Positions 38,947-39,586 of a DNA stretch of 39,586 nt are shown here, piece by piece. The position numbers and the translations under genes were made by a program. Under the pieces are notes generated by a model. It had not been told where the DNA came from. It did not search any database and worked only from the letters and a program-made list of their open reading frames with translations. The DNA lies in contig DAOVDX010000003.1 in assembly GCA_030669345.1 (NCBI GenBank), forward strand, positions 1 through 39,586, given 5' to 3'. Origin of the DNA: Methyloceanibacter sp. (GTDB taxonomy: Bacteria > Pseudomonadota > Alphaproteobacteria > Rhizobiales > Methyloligellaceae). Within the stretch, counting starts at the first letter, position 1, and each line of letters opens with the position of its first letter.

Positions 38947-39586
38947 TTGCCTGAGAGACCTAGATCAGAGCTTGGTTTGTTGGCCGTCATGGCCATAGCC
39001 GTTTGTGTCCTGGTAGCGCCTCACAACGTATTTTCCGGCGATAAGAGCCCGACCGTGTTCGCCGCCGCGAGCCTCAAAAACGCGCTCGATGCGGTCGCCA
39101 GTGATTGGCAGGTGGAGAATGGCCAGTCAGTGGTGATCTCCTATGCCGCTACGTCGGCTCTGGCGAAGTAGATCGAGCAGGGGGCCGAGGCCGATATTTT
39201 CATCTCCGCCGACCAAGCCTGGATGGACTATGTCGCCAAGCAGGGCCTGATCGACCAGGGCTCGCGCTTCGACATGGTCGGCAACCGCCTCGTTCTGATT
39301 GCTTCCAAGGGCTCGGATTTGAAGGTTAGCCTTAAGCCGGGCGTTCCGTTTGCCGCATGGCTCGGGGACGGACGTCTCGCCATCGCCAATGTGCGCTCGG
39401 TCCCGGCCGGAAAATACGCCAAAGCCGCGCTTGAGAGCCTTGGCGTATGGGATGAGGTCAAGGGCAGGCTGGCGCAAGGGGAGAACGTCCGTGCCGCGCT
39501 GCGCCTCGTTTCTCGCGGGGAAGTGGCTTTGGGGATCGTTTACGCCAGCGACGCGAAGGCGGACCCCAACGTCAAAGTCCTGGCGC
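38947..39586 (+). pseudogene. modA: Molybdate ABC transporter substrate-binding protein ModA, interrupted by in-frame TAG (39169-39171); 3' end outside window
   Basis: VFAAASLKNALDAVASDW...[31 protein letters not shown]...VPAGKYAKAALESLGVWDEV...GEVALGIVYASDAKADP continuous in one frame; expected residue at the stop is Gln (CAG to TAG). Confidence 0.85.

Noticed and set aside
7804-39171. Stop-codon reassignment (TAA/TAG read as Gln)
   Set aside because: Many intact genes here clearly terminate at TAA or TAG (ompW, tgt, livF, glmU, mfd), so a recoded genetic code is not supported; kept only as a low-probability suppressor hypothesis.
1-39586. CRISPR array, prophage, IS element or defence island
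   Set aside because: No regularly spaced repeats, transposase, integrase, phage structural or known defence genes recognised; gene content is mainly core metabolism.

Overview
High-GC alphaproteobacterial (Rhizobiales/Hyphomicrobiales-like) chromosomal window, mostly housekeeping. Left to right: gyrA 3' end; a Crp/Fnr-type regulator divergent from an ompW-like porin, with three FNR/FixK-type palindromes between them; coaD; two cyclophilins; a YdcZ/DUF606 protein; queA-tgt; an EamA transporter broken by one in-frame TAA; a short DHFR-like protein resembling methylotroph dihydromethanopterin reductase (DmrA); a small membrane protein; an unlisted 36-aa lipoprotein-like ORF with its own terminator; tRNA-Lys(TTT); DUF3311 plus a sodium:solute symporter; an acidic TPPDEM-repeat protein; a possible minus-strand sRNA; a YpfJ-type zinc peptidase; a complete branched-chain amino-acid-type ABC cassette (livKHMGF-like); a SPOR protein; glmU; glmS; a second SPOR protein; a DUF502 protein; an SH3-domain protein; recG; sdhE; mfd; a degraded acyl-CoA synthetase; a YejA-type solute-binding protein; an IalB-family protein; hspQ; an LpxL/HtrB-type acyltransferase; a UbiH-type monooxygenase; and modA interrupted by an in-frame TAG. 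I see no CRISPR array, prophage, IS element or clearly new defence system. The best leads are the FNR-box region, the three damaged genes (two are single Gln-codon-to-stop changes), the dmrA-like gene, the tiny lipoprotein and the possible sRNA.
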